Shown here: positions 1 to 7,025 of the stretch, piece by piece | Layout of the letters: every line of letters begins with the position of its first letter | How positions within the stretch are numbered: position 1 is the first letter of the stretch | Source of the DNA: Desulfobacteraceae bacterium | Lineage (GTDB): Bacteria > Desulfobacterota > Desulfobacteria > Desulfobacterales > Desulfosalsimonadaceae | Length of the DNA stretch: 7,025 nucleotides | Direction: 5' to 3' | Assembly: GCA_007131845.1 (NCBI GenBank) | Contig: SLPT01000349.1 | Location: 1 to 7,025 of the forward strand | Notes under the pieces: model-generated | The model's input: the letters and a program-made list of their open reading frames with translations, nothing else | The model's database searches: none | What the model was told of the DNA's origin: nothing | Translations under genes and position numbers: made by a program

Positions 1-3000
1 AGCCCTCCGAATGGACCAGGGGAATGCTGCTGACCGTTACACGGTTTTTGCCGTTTCGCTTGGAATCATATAAGGCTTTATCGGCCCGGCAGATCAGTTG
101 GGCCTTGTCCGCGGCATGATCCGGAAATGTTGCGGTTCCGATGCTTGCCGTTACATAAAGTGTTTTTTCATCTTTGGAGAGTTGTATACCGGCAATCGCC
201 TCCCGGATTTTTTCGCCCACTTCCGGTGCATCGCCGGCCCCGGTTTCCGGCAGAATTATGGCGAATTCCTCGCCGCCGTAGCGGGCGACAATATCGACGG
301 TTCGCGTATTCTCAACGAGGGTTTCGGCGATGGCCTTCAATACTTCATCCCCCAGGGGGTGTCCATACGTGTCGTTAAAATACTTGAAGTTGTCGATATC
401 GATCATCAGCAGGGAGCAGCTATGGCCATAACGCTTCGCCCTTTGCATCTCCTGTTCCAGCAGAAGCTGGAAGTAGCGGTATACATAAAGCCGGGTGAGG
501 CCGTCCGTGGTGGCCATGTCGAACAGTCGTGCATTTTCGAGCGATACGGCCGCCTGGGCCGTAATGATGTTCAAAAGCTCGATTTGTTTTTCCGTGAAAA
601 CATTCGTGCCCAGGTTGTTTTCCATGTAGAGAACCCCTGTTGCAAGGCCCTTGTTCATCAGGGGCATACAGAGAACCGACTTGCAGTTGTTGGACCGGAC
701 GTGCCGGTCGTTTTGAAAGGGGCCTTCCCGGGATGCGTCGGCCAGGATTACCGGTTCCTGACTTCGGAACACATACGAGACGATCGCATGGGACAAACCG
801 GGGCATGACTCGAGGGGTACGGGTCGTTCGATGCGTCCGGGACGGGCATCCGGGTCGTGGCCCGCTTCCACGGCAAGGCCGGTATCGTTTTTCAGAACAA
901 GAAACCCTTTTTGCGCGCCTGCATTGGTAACGGACAGGTCCATGACTTTTTCCACCAGGCGGTCCAGGACGATTTCACTCGAAATGGCCCTGGATACTTT
1001 CATGACCGTTTCCATATCGAGGCTGCCGGCATATGCCGCCGGAGAAAAGGGCTCTTCCGGAAAGGCGTCCGTTTCGCGTTTTGACGCGGCGTTTCGCAGC
1101 ACATCCGGGTGCTGCTCCTCCAGGGCCTCCTGCAGGGCCCGGGCCTTGATTCGTCCGAAGCATTCGTGGGATTTTTTCAGGTACAGGGCGGCTTCTTCCC
1201 GGACGTCCCGGTCGAGGTAGAACCGGCCAAGTTTTGCACAGGCAACGGCTTCTTCCTGGGTGTAGCCGTGCTGCCGTGCCCCACGGATCGCTTCGTGGTA
1301 GAGCTTAAGCGCCTGGTCAAAGCGTCCCCCCCCGCTGTCTGGGCTTATCTCCACGACTGCAGCTTCCACAAGATCGTGTTTGTGGGCGAAGTTTTCGGGG
1401 CACAGGCGGGCCCATTTTTTCATCCTGCGCTGGCGCTTGCGGATGTCGGCCAGGATGCGTCGCTTCTGTCTTCCCTGCTTCGTTCTTGCAATTTCGGCAA
1501 GGGCCAGGCTGGAGTAGAAGAAGTGCAGGGGCAACAGCAGGGTGCCCACGGGAACCTCGATGTGGCGGTCGAGCGTTCGGGCAGTTTGCCGGGCTTTTTC
1601 GTAACGGCCGTGGTGGTAGAAGACCATGAGCTTGTAGAGCAGCGCGAAGCAGAGGCCAAAGATGTTGTTTTCGGCCAAAAGCATTTCGAAATATGCGTTT
1701 TCGTCGAAGCCGTCCCCGCTCAGGCTCAGGGGATCACTCGTGCGGCCCATAAGGCATCGTGCAAACTGCCGGTTTTCAGAAAAGCGGGCACTGATGAAGG
1801 GGTCGTTGATATGATTCATCAACTTTTCGTATTGTTTCGACTCCTCGAGGATGTCATCGAGGGGGTCGCCGATCATCAGCCGGCAGTCGATGGCTGCATT
1901 GACGCCATGGCCTGCAAATATAAGATTTCCCGCATCGAGGCTCATGCGGTAGACCCCCCGGTAGACGTCGAGGTCGTGGCGGGCATGCATTGTCCAATGC
2001 TGTATGAAAAATGCGAAAGTGTGGTGGACCTGACCTGCAAGCCTGCGGTTGCCGAGCCGCTCATTGAGCTCGATTGCCATCTTGCCCATTCGGTAGCCGG
2101 TTTCATAATCGCCCAGCGTATTCTGGATGATGGCGGCAAGTGCGATAAACGTCGATGAGGAATGCGGAGTAAGTCCTGTTTGCAGGGCTTCGCGGGCTCC
2201 GCGCAGGACAATGAAGGCGAATAGTTTTTCATTGGTATAAAAAGCAGGGGTTCCCATGGCGAGCAGAAGATTCGCATGGGCCAGCATCTCGCTGTCTTTT
2301 AAGACATCGAGATGGGGGATTGAATCGATAGGTGTTTTCCGGAGAAGCCATTTTACCCGCAGCAGTTCCGTCAGCACCCGAAAGGCGCCGATGTCGGTGG
2401 TGGCCCTGATGCCGTAGCGCTCCAAAGCCTGGGTCCCAAGCTCCAGGGCTTCCCGGTAGAAACGCTGGTGGGTATACTGTATGACCATAATGCTGCATGC
2501 ATTGGCCTTGTCTGCCGGGGTGCGGGCATTGTCCGAGATGATCCCGAAAAGGCGGCCTGCCTCCCCGAAGTCCTGCGTAATATAGCGGCATTCCATCTGG
2601 TGGAGATAAAGACCGAAAGCGGTCTTGTATTCCGATTTCCACGCATCGTCCGGCAGGGCATCGATTCCCGCCTGGAAATAGTTTGTTGCCGCGGAAAACG
2701 CCGCCGCATCCCGGGCCCGGCGGCCGGCTTCCAGGTTTATCCGGGTAAGAAGGCGCCGTTTTTCTTCGCCGCGCATCAGGGCCTGGCCCAGGTTCAGCTG
2801 GTCGGCTGCGAAAAAGATCGGTTTGATGGGTTTTTCGGATGAAAGATGTGCTTCGCCGGCCCATTTCCCCATGCGGTAATGGATCTCTGTGCGCTTATCC
2901 GCCGGCATCAGGCGGTAGGCGCTTTCGAGGATCCGGTCGTGGGTGAAATAATACGTTTTCTGCCTGAAAGTAAGATACCCGTCGGCAACAAGCCGGTCGA

Positions 3001-4963
3001 GAACGGAAAGGATCCTGCCTGCCGACTGGTTCACTGCTGCAAGAAGCGTTTCCATGTCCAGATCGCTTCCGATGCAGGCACACACTGCGATGATGTCCCG
3101 TTCCCGCGGCGGAAGCTGCGCCAGCTTCTGCGCCATGAAGTCGAAAACGTTATCCGTAGCCTGGATCCGGCGAATGGCGTCGAAATCGAAGCGCCATTTC
3201 CCAGAAGGCTCCATTTCCAGGAGTTTTTCCTCGTAGAGGGTTTTGATGAACTGGTTGACAAACAGGGGATTTCCCAGGGTTTTTTCATGGATGACGGCAG
3301 CCAGGGGCCGACAGTCCGGTGCCGGTAGACGGAGCCATTCGGCCAGTATTTCGCTGATGGCATTTTCATCGAGCGGGGAAAGGGAAAGGTGTGCAAGGCG
3401 GATGCCGGCCTGTTCGATAATGGCCATGGTCTGCCGAATGTCCCGGTTCGGATTTGTCCCGTCATTGCGCCATGCACCAATGAACAGAAGATACCGGATG
3501 CCGCCGTATGCGGTGATGTTTTCAATGAGATCGATGCTGGCGGGGTCCGCCCATTGAAGATCGTCGAGGAATAACACCACGGGATGTTCCTTGTCCGCCA
3601 GTGCGGATATAACTTTCCGGGCTACCTTTGTAAGAAGGTTTTTCAGGCCCTCCGGGTCCAGGGTCTGAAGGTCCGGCTGACTGCCGATGACCCGGCGCAT
3701 ACCGGGGAGAATGTCCGTGATGATTTTCCCGTTTTCTCCCACGGCGTCTTGTATTTTTTCAGCCCATCGGTGGATAGTTTCTTCATCACTTGCCAGAATC
3801 TCCCCGACCATTGTTTCAAAGGCCCGGGAAAAAGCGCTGTAGGGAACGTTCTTCTCCATCTGATCATATTTGCCGGCAAGGAAGAATCCGCGCCGTCCTG
3901 CGACCGTCTGCCCGAGATCCCGGATCAGCGAGGTCTTTCCGATGCCATGTTCGCCGGATACGAAGACCGCCTCCATTTTTCCGGATGCCACCCGCTCAAA
4001 TGCGTTTTTCAGCATGCGGGTTTCATGGCTTCTTCCTGCCAGTATTCGGGGCATGGTAAACCGAAGGCGGATATCCCTGCTGCCCAGGAGGAAGGTGTCG
4101 GTCTTTCTGCCTTGTCTTTCCCGTTTGATCCATTCCAGCAGGTCATTTTTTAGGCCCAGGCCGGTCTGGTACCGTTCCTCCGGATTTTTTGCAAGCAGCT
4201 TCGCGATGATCTCCGCCTGGGCGGTGGAGACTGTGTCATCGACAGGGGCGAGGGGTGAGGGCGTCCGTGCAATGTGAGAATAGATGATTTCCATGGGATC
4301 GGAAAAGAAAAACGGGGGCGCCCCGGTGATCAGTTCATACAGGATCGCGCCCAGGGAGTAGAGATCCGTTCGCATATCCACCGACCGGTTGATGCGTCCG
4401 GTCTGTTCCGGGGAAATATAGGGGAGGATATTTTCGATGACCCACGCGTCGTGGATCCGGTTTCTTGCGCCGCTTACCTCGGAGAGAATGCCGAAGTCCG
4501 TGACAAGAAGCCTGCCGCTGGCCTCCTCTCGGTAAATGGTCCCCGGTGTCAGGTTCCGGTGGGCGAGATTGTGTCGATGGATGTTTTCAACGATTTCCGC
4601 CATCCGGACGGCGATTTCGTGAAAATCTTCAACCGGCATGGCCCGGGGATGATTCTGGTGAGCGATTTCTTTCAGGGATTTTCCGCGGAAAGCCGCCTCC
4701 GCCAAGGCCAGGCAAGGGGGTGCGCCATCCTCGGAAGCGATTTGCCCGATATCGAGGATCCGGTTGACCCCATCGATGCGGGCATCCCGGATAATCCCGT
4801 ATTCATGGAGAAACCGCGCATTTTCATAGACCGACGGGCCGGGGGCGTCGATGACTTTGATGAGTGCGGGTTCGCCCGTCTGGATTTCTGTTGCGTCATA
4901 CATGCGGTATTCGGGCGTTTCACCCGTGCAGGCAATATTGTCGAAGCCGGGAAAAGATATCAT
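1..4963 (-). CDS. Giant multidomain sensor: kinase-like domain, AAA/STAND ATPase, TPR-like region, GAF, GGDEF diguanylate cyclase (3' end cut by window)
   Basis: Predicted cytoplasmic sensor that makes cyclic di-GMP. One frame runs 1654 codons without a stop to the window edge. Residues 1-275 are Ser/Thr-kinase-like: K36 in ALIKV, likely helix-C E54, HRNLTPGT at 135-142 (Asn replaces the catalytic Asp), DFG at 156-158, then the family signature YISPEQTGRINRS. About 300-690 is an AAA/STAND ATPase: Walker A GEHGIGKT at 337-344, Walker B ending in D467-D468, GNPLFVNQF from 564, FTHDR at 673. About 690-1320 is helix-rich and TPR-like, without sharp repeats. GAF spans about 1325-1478, ending QAAVSLENARLF. 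GGDEF starts at DGLTRL (1487), with GGEEF at 1563-1567 and inhibitory-site RTVD at 1554-1557. No signal peptide or membrane segment is seen. The first 675 or so residues resemble PknK/HstK-type hybrid sensors, which usually end in a histidine kinase. ATG 4963 is the best start: AGGAGGA lies 13 bases upstream and no closer in-frame start exists. Only a short tail follows GKNRV before the edge; further domains cannot be excluded. Confidence 0.93.
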   Translation of the reverse strand, partial: MISFPGFDNIACTGETPEYRMYDATEIQTGEPALIKVIDAPGPSVYENARFLHEYGIIRDARIDGVNRILDIGQIASEDGAPPCLALAEAAFRGKSLKEIAHQNHPRAMPVEDFHEIAVRMAEIVENIHRHNLAHRNLTPGTIYREEASGRLLVTDFGILSEVSGARNRIHDAWVIENILPYISPEQTGRINRSVDMRTDLYSLGAILYELITGAPPFFFSDPMEIIYSHIARTPSPLAPVDDTVSTAQAEIIAKLLAKNPEERYQTGLGLKNDLLEWIKRERQGRKTDTFLLGSRDIRLRFTMPRILAGRSHETRMLKNAFERVASGKMEAVFVSGEHGIGKTSLIRDLGQTVAGRRGFFLAGKYDQMEKNVPYSAFSRAFETMVGEILASDEETIHRWAEKIQDAVGENGKIITDILPGMRRVIGSQPDLQTLDPEGLKNLLTKVARKVISALADKEHPVVLFLDDLQWADPASIDLIENITAYGGIRYLLFIGAWRNDGTNPNRDIRQTMAIIEQAGIRLAHLSLSPLDENAISEILAEWLRLPAPDCRPLAAVIHEKTLGNPLFVNQFIKTLYEEKLLEMEPSGKWRFDFDAIRRIQATDNVFDFMAQKLAQLPPRERDIIAVCACIGSDLDMETLLAAVNQSAGRILSVLDRLVADGYLTFRQKTYYFTHDRILESAYRLMPADKRTEIHYRMGKWAGEAHLSSEKPIKPIFFAADQLNLGQALMRGEEKRRLLTRINLEAGRRARDAAAFSAATNYFQAGIDALPDDAWKSEYKTAFGLYLHQMECRYITQDFGEAGRLFGIISDNARTPADKANACSIMVIQYTHQRFYREALELGTQALERYGIRATTDIGAFRVLTELLRVKWLLRKTPIDSIPHLDVLKDSEMLAHANLLLAMGTPAFYTNEKLFAFIVLRGAREALQTGLTPHSSSTFIALAAIIQNTLGDYETGYRMGKMAIELNERLGNRRLAGQVHHTFAFFIQHWTMHARHDLDVYRGVYRMSLDAGNLIFAGHGVNAAIDCRLMIGDPLDDILEESKQYEKLMNHINDPFISARFSENRQFARCLMGRTSDPLSLSGDGFDENAYFEMLLAENNIFGLCFALLYKLMVFYHHGRYEKARQTARTLDRHIEVPVGTLLLPLHFFYSSLALAEIARTKQGRQKRRILADIRKRQRRMKKWARLCPENFAHKHDLVEAAVVEISPDSGGGRFDQALKLYHEAIRGARQHGYTQEEAVACAKLGRFYLDRDVREEAALYLKKSHECFGRIKARALQEALEEQHPDVLRNAASKRETDAFPEEPFSPAAYAGSLDMETVMKVSRAISSEIVLDRLVEKVMDLSVTNAGAQKGFLVLKNDTGLAVEAGHDPDARPGRIERPVPLESCPGLSHAIVSYVFRSQEPVILADASREGPFQNDRHVRSNNCKSVLCMPLMNKGLATGVLYMENNLGTNVFTEKQIELLNIITAQAAVSLENARLFDMATTDGLTRLYVYRYFQLLLEQEMQRAKRYGHSCSLLMIDIDNFKYFNDTYGHPLGDEVLKAIAETLVENTRTVDIVARYGGEEFAIILPETGAGDAPEVGEKIREAIAGIQLSKDEKTLYVTASIGTATFPDHAADKAQLICRADKALYDSKRNGKNRVTVSSIPLVHSEG

Positions 4964-4976
4964 AACAACACACCAT

Positions 4977-4983
4977 TCCTCCT
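4977..4983 (-). promoter_or_regulatory. Ribosome binding site of the giant sensor gene
   Basis: The minus strand reads AGGAGGA, a near-perfect Shine-Dalgarno sequence, 13 bases before ATG 4963. The spacing is longer than the usual 5-9. A nearer ATG at 4976 lies in another frame, so it cannot start this protein. Confidence 0.6.
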
Positions 4984-5056
4984 GCCGGAAACCGCTGTGA
5001 TCCTCTCTGTGGTCCTGGTCGGTCGCATTCGGGCATGCCGTTTGAGCCTTCGAAGT

Positions 5057-5072
5057 GAATGCTTAATCATTC
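5057..5072. repeat. Short perfect inverted repeat GAATG-N6-CATTC
   Basis: Five-base arms with a six-base AT-rich centre (CTTAAT) lie about 95 bases before the sensor start codon. A further GCATTC at 5025-5030 pairs with GAATGC at 5057-5062, so the half-site occurs three times within about 50 bases. This could be a regulator binding site, but arms this short can arise by chance. Confidence 0.3.
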
Positions 5073-5094
5073 GGTTGTTTTTTTGCTTGTTTTC

Positions 5095-5118
5095 GCCGGG
5101 TTTTGTTTCCGTCCCGGC
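5095..5118. repeat. GC-rich inverted repeat after the radical SAM gene
   Basis: GCCGGG at 5095-5100 and CCCGGC at 5113-5118 form a perfect six-base-pair stem with a 12-base loop, 26 bases past the radical SAM stop codon. On the minus strand it is followed by an A-rich, not T-rich, stretch, so it is not a canonical intrinsic terminator. It might stabilise the 3' end of the upstream message or attenuate read-through. Confidence 0.35.
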
Positions 5119-5143
5119 TGCAGGCACCCGGCCGTCCGGATCG

Positions 5144-6181
5144 TCACCGGTTTCTGCCATCGGCAAGAGCCCGGTCGATTCGTTCCAGAAGCCGGGGTTT
5201 TTCATCCGGGAAGCGGTATCCTTCGTAGTCATGGGTAAACAGGAGGCGGCCGGCGGAATCACGCCAGGCGTTGCCGGCATGATCGAAGCAGACCCGGGAT
5301 GTAACATCCAGCTCGTCAATGGTCAGTCTCAGCTCACGCAGTTGTTCTTTTTCGGTCTGAAGCGCCATTTCTCCCCGGTTACAGGCTTCATGCAGAGGCG
5401 TGGAAGGGATCGGACGAAACGGGCGGGACCGGATATAGTGCGGGTTGATGGCGTTTAGCACCGAGGCGGTTCTTTTGGCATGATTCTCCCATCCATCCTT
5501 TCCTCCGAGCCCCGGCATCCAGTATTCCGAAAGCTGGAAGCCGGCTTTCACGGCCTTTCGCCCGGCCTTTACGTGATCTTCAGCCGATACGCCCTTGTTG
5601 ATTGCGGAAAGGAGTTGGTCATCGCCGGTTTCGAGCCCCACGTGAAGGCGGTCGAGGCCGGCTTCGCGTATGGCAAGAAGTTCGGCCTGCTTTTTTTGGG
5701 CAATGGTTCTGGAGCGGGCATAGGTGGTGACCCGGGAGATGGCCGGGAAGGACGCGCGCAGGTGGTGAAGCGCCTCCACGAGATCCGGGGTTTTCATGAT
5801 GATGGAGTTGCCGTCCTGGAGAAATGCCGTTTTTCCGCCGGAAACCAGAAATTCGAAGAGCATGGGGAAGCCGGGCAGATACTGGAGTTCCGGGTGCCGG
5901 CGGATCAGTTCGCCGGCGCCGCTGCGGGTGATTTTTCCTTTATTGATCCAGGCTTTTTCGGAAATCTCCTCCAGTTCGTCCCGTATAGACGCCATCTGGT
6001 CGATATCCGCGCGGATTTCAGAAACGGGCCGGATTTGGAATTTTTCGGTTTTGTACATGGCGCAAAAGGCGCACCGGTTCCACGGGCAGTTCCGGGTGAA
6101 GCGCACCAGAAGGGAGCTGCTCCCTCCCTCGCTCGGAGGTCGGTACATACCGGTTTCAAAGTTGTATACTTCCTTGTTCAT
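5144..6181 (-). CDS. Radical SAM protein with CX4CX2C cluster motif
   Basis: Probable radical S-adenosylmethionine enzyme of 345 residues, complete, substrate unknown. Near the N terminus YRPPSEGG (13-20) precedes C32, C37 and C40, spaced CX4CX2C, which should bind a 4Fe-4S cluster. Most radical SAM proteins have CX3CX2C, but a group of COG1032-like proteins shares RPPSE followed by NRCxFCxxYK and uses this wider spacing; the protein fits that group. Downstream are FLQDGNSII (120-128), VTTYAR (151-156), LHVGLETGDDQLLSAINKG (179-197) and MPGLGG (222-227), all typical of the radical SAM barrel. No B12-binding or second cluster domain is obvious. The gene starts 35 bases after the dehydrogenase/reductase stop, suggesting co-transcription. 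ATG 6181 is chosen because AGGA lies six bases upstream; M12, just before YRPPSE, is a possible but less supported start. Confidence 0.9.
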   Translation of the reverse strand: MNKEVYNFETGMYRPPSEGGSSSLLVRFTRNCPWNRCAFCAMYKTEKFQIRPVSEIRADIDQMASIRDELEEISEKAWINKGKITRSGAGELIRRHPELQYLPGFPMLFEFLVSGGKTAFLQDGNSIIMKTPDLVEALHHLRASFPAISRVTTYARSRTIAQKKQAELLAIREAGLDRLHVGLETGDDQLLSAINKGVSAEDHVKAGRKAVKAGFQLSEYWMPGLGGKDGWENHAKRTASVLNAINPHYIRSRPFRPIPSTPLHEACNRGEMALQTEKEQLRELRLTIDELDVTSRVCFDHAGNAWRDSAGRLLFTHDYEGYRFPDEKPRLLERIDRALADGRNR

Positions 6182-6191
6182 CCCCTGTCCT
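6182..6191 (-). promoter_or_regulatory. Ribosome binding site of the radical SAM gene
   Basis: The minus strand reads AGGACAGGGG directly before ATG 6181. AGGA at 6188-6191 sits at normal spacing of six bases. The AGGGG touching the start codon is too close to serve on its own. Confidence 0.5.
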
Positions 6192-6216
6192 GCTGATTGT
6201 ATTTCGGTTTTTAATC

Positions 6217-6999
6217 TCAGCGCCGCATGGGCGCCGTGTGAAGGTGAGATCCCCCGTCGATGATAATGGTTTCGCCGGTCGTCCAGTCCATGCCGCCCAC
6301 GAGCGCGGCCACGGTTTCCGCGACTGTCCCGGGCGTTGCGGTTTTTCCCAGAGGGGCGATTGACTCGTAATGGGCCTTCATGGCCTCATACACCTTGTCG
6401 CCCAGCCCCTTTCGCAGCCATGCGCCGGCCACGAAGCCGGGGCACACCGCGTTGACCCGGATGGTCGGCCCCAGTACCCGTGCAAGCGAGAGGGTCATGG
6501 TAACAAGCGCCCCCTTGGATGCGGCATAGGCAATGGAGCTGCCTACCCCGGTGAGCGCGGCAATGGAGCCCATGTTGACGATATGCGCCGCGGGTGCCTG
6601 TTTCAGTGCCCCGGCCGCCGCACGGGTCATCTGGTAGGCCCCGACCACATTGATGTCGTAGATGTCCAGAAAATCCTTTCGGTCCAGGCCGTCGAGGTCG
6701 TTGTGGTTGCAGAATTTCGTCGTCCCGGCATTGTTGATCAACACGTCCGTGCGGCCGAAGGCCTCCATGGCGGCAGCGGCCAGTTTCCGGCAATCGTCGT
6801 CGTCGGCCACGTCGGCCTGGCAGACGATCGTTTTGACACCCAAGGCCCCGCACCGGGCGGCGGTTTTTTCGGCGCCTTCCCGGTTGGCGTTGTAGTTGAC
6901 GGCTACGTTGCAGCCTCGCGCCGCAAGTGCTTCGGCCACCGCCGCACCGATTCCGGATGATGCCCCTGTGACAATGGCGGCTGTATCATTGAGTTCCAT
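6217..6999 (-). CDS. Short-chain dehydrogenase/reductase, FabG-like
   Basis: A complete classical SDR oxidoreductase of 260 residues, the usual length for the family; it should act in the cytoplasm on a carbonyl or hydroxyl substrate using NAD(P)H. The nucleotide-binding motif TGASSGIG is at 11-18, an ADV motif with D63 follows the third strand, and NNAG is at 89-92. The catalytic tetrad is complete: N117, S145, Y158 and K162 in YAASK. PGFV at 188-191 and the C-terminal GETIIIDGG (242-250) are also typical. Residues NYNANR after the second strand, with R40, hint at NADPH preference, but this is weak. The sequence resembles 3-oxoacyl-ACP reductase (FabG), yet many SDRs with other substrates look alike and no fatty-acid genes are nearby, so the substrate is left open. 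ATG 6999 has AGGAG ten bases upstream. It is the first gene of a likely two-gene unit with the radical SAM gene. Confidence 0.95.
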   Translation of the reverse strand: MELNDTAAIVTGASSGIGAAVAEALAARGCNVAVNYNANREGAEKTAARCGALGVKTIVCQADVADDDDCRKLAAAAMEAFGRTDVLINNAGTTKFCNHNDLDGLDRKDFLDIYDINVVGAYQMTRAAAGALKQAPAAHIVNMGSIAALTGVGSSIAYAASKGALVTMTLSLARVLGPTIRVNAVCPGFVAGAWLRKGLGDKVYEAMKAHYESIAPLGKTATPGTVAETVAALVGGMDWTTGETIIIDGGSHLHTAPMRR

Positions 7000-7009
7000 G
7001 GTCTGTCGT

Positions 7010-7014
7010 CTCCT
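7010..7014 (-). promoter_or_regulatory. Ribosome binding site of the SDR gene
   Basis: AGGAG on the minus strand lies ten bases before ATG 6999, within AAAAGGAGA. The remaining bases to the window edge are too few to show a promoter. A TGA at 7023-7021 might end an upstream gene, which cannot be tested here. Confidence 0.55.
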
Positions 7015-7025
7015 TTTGACTCACG

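Larger units (their letters stand above)
4964..5143. other. 180-base gap between the radical SAM gene and the giant sensor gene
   Basis: No credible gene lies here. The part around 5060-5110 is clearly richer in A and T than its flanks, with a run of A residues on the minus strand, which would suit a promoter region for the sensor gene. I find no good -35/-10 pair and no U-tract terminator for the radical SAM gene on the minus strand. It could hold a separate promoter for the sensor gene or simply be a long spacer within one operon; the sequence does not decide. Confidence 0.5.

Noticed and set aside
98..808. Plus-strand open frame of 236 codons
   Set aside because: It is antisense to the GAF and GGDEF domains, whose signatures are unmistakable on the minus strand.
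1109..2158. Plus-strand open frame of 349 codons
   Set aside because: It lies wholly opposite the giant sensor gene, whose minus-strand translation is coherent and domain-rich there. The plus-strand product shows no recognisable domain; GC-rich coding DNA often leaves such antisense frames open.
5057..5094. Possible plus-strand terminator: hairpin GAATG/CATTC followed by a T-rich run
   Set aside because: The stem is only five base pairs and AT-rich, the T run is interrupted, and no plus-strand gene ends here.
4274..5458. Plus-strand open frame of 394 codons
   Set aside because: It runs opposite the kinase-like domain, through the intergenic gap and into the radical SAM gene. The product has no recognisable family, and both overlapped minus-strand genes carry clear motifs.
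5480..6196. Plus-strand open frame of 238 codons
   Set aside because: It is the antisense shadow of the radical SAM gene and shows no motif of its own.
1..7025. CRISPR arrays, tRNA or rRNA genes, insertion sequences, attachment sites
   Set aside because: No regularly spaced repeats, tRNA-like folds, transposase motifs or terminal repeats were seen; almost the whole window is accounted for by three genes.

Overview
The window is gene-dense, moderately GC-rich bacterial DNA. Three genes are visible, all on the minus strand, so transcription runs from high to low coordinates. The mix of an N-terminal kinase-like domain, AAA ATPase, GAF and GGDEF in one very large signalling protein, beside a radical SAM protein with an RPPSE motif, fits environmental Gram-negatives such as the Desulfobacterota (former Deltaproteobacteria). 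That placement is an inference; no marker gene is present.

Layout from right to left: (1) 6999-6217, a complete FabG-like short-chain dehydrogenase/reductase with a full catalytic tetrad. (2) 35 bases later, 6181-5144, a complete radical SAM protein with a CX4CX2C cluster motif; the two probably share a transcript. (3) A 180-base gap, partly AT-rich, with two small dyads and no convincing promoter or terminator. (4) 4963 to the left edge, one uninterrupted reading frame of at least 1654 codons that lacks its stop only because the window ends. It holds, in order, a Ser/Thr-kinase-like domain, an AAA/STAND-type ATPase, a long helical TPR-like region, a GAF domain and a GGDEF diguanylate cyclase.

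The large protein is the highlight. Its N-terminal and middle parts match the architecture usually joined to a histidine kinase output (PknK/HstK-like multidomain sensors), but here the output is a cyclase with an intact GGEEF signature and an RxxD inhibitory site, so it should make cyclic di-GMP. The kinase-like domain keeps the DFG aspartate but has HRN instead of HRD in the catalytic loop, which suggests a pseudokinase acting as a sensory or scaffolding module. Nothing in the sequence shows a functional link between this protein and the two metabolic-looking genes upstream. Several long plus-strand open frames overlap these genes; I regard them as antisense shadows.
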